Assembly (NCBI GenBank): GCA_030538115.1
Contig: JAUNUP010000032.1
Coordinates: 1 to 33,557, forward strand
Source of the DNA: Dermatophilus congolensis
GTDB lineage: Bacteria; Actinomycetota; Actinomycetes; Actinomycetales; Dermatophilaceae
Direction of reading: 5' to 3'
DNA: 33,557 nt
The notes beneath the pieces were generated by a model. The model saw only the letters and a program-made list of their open reading frames with translations. It had not been told where the DNA came from and made no database searches. Both the position numbers and the translations under genes were made by a program. This document shows, in pieces, positions 33,504 through 33,557 of the stretch. Position 1 is the stretch's first letter, and each line of letters opens with the position of its first letter.

Positions 33504-33557
33504 GGTGGAGTGTTCCCGTTTTTGTCGATTGGGCTTTAGGCTGCGATTTCCTGGAGT

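Overview
The window is high-GC DNA with frequent GTG starts, several starts that look leaderless, a bacterial protein O-mannosyltransferase (Pmt) and a three-gene sdhCAB operon. Together these point to an actinomycete, most likely a member of Micrococcales or a close relative. The species cannot be named from the sequence alone.

Positions 1 to about 9,200 look like ordinary chromosome. They hold a secreted lipase, the succinate dehydrogenase operon (sdhC-sdhA-sdhB, minus strand, with a hairpin after sdhB), rsmI and pmt facing away from each other, a proline-rich membrane protein, and a translationally coupled pair made of a cupin protein and a small unknown protein.

From about 9,300 to the right edge the content becomes accessory. 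An 18-bp perfect inverted repeat marks the change. It has the form of a minus-strand terminator, but no gene is visible upstream of it. Next come a small helix-turn-helix protein, a small membrane protein, a second-type DprA-like protein, an AlbA/Schlafen-like protein, an IetAS pair (AAA ATPase plus subtilisin-like protease), a 1,183-residue MobF/TraA relaxase-helicase and a divergent C5-cytosine methyltransferase. The relaxase indicates a conjugative or mobilisable element. No integrase lies in the window, so the element probably continues beyond the right edge.

The last 12 kb is one minus-strand operon read from right to left: an SNF2-type helicase with a C-terminal DUF3883 nuclease-like domain, a DUF1156 DNA methyltransferase, a DUF1016 (YhcG-type) PD-(D/E)XK nuclease, a DUF499 ATPase with an N-terminal HEPN-like (Swt1-type) segment, and a DUF3644 protein with a second HEPN-like RN-x3-H motif. 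DUF1156/DUF499/helicase sets are known to be associated with phage defence. This version has two nuclease-fold domains and two HEPN-like domains, and it lacks the DUF1998 and phospholipase-D genes of DISARM. It is the best candidate here for a little-described defence system. A second point of interest is an alternative-frame gene inside the cytosine methyltransferase, which has its own strong ribosome binding site.
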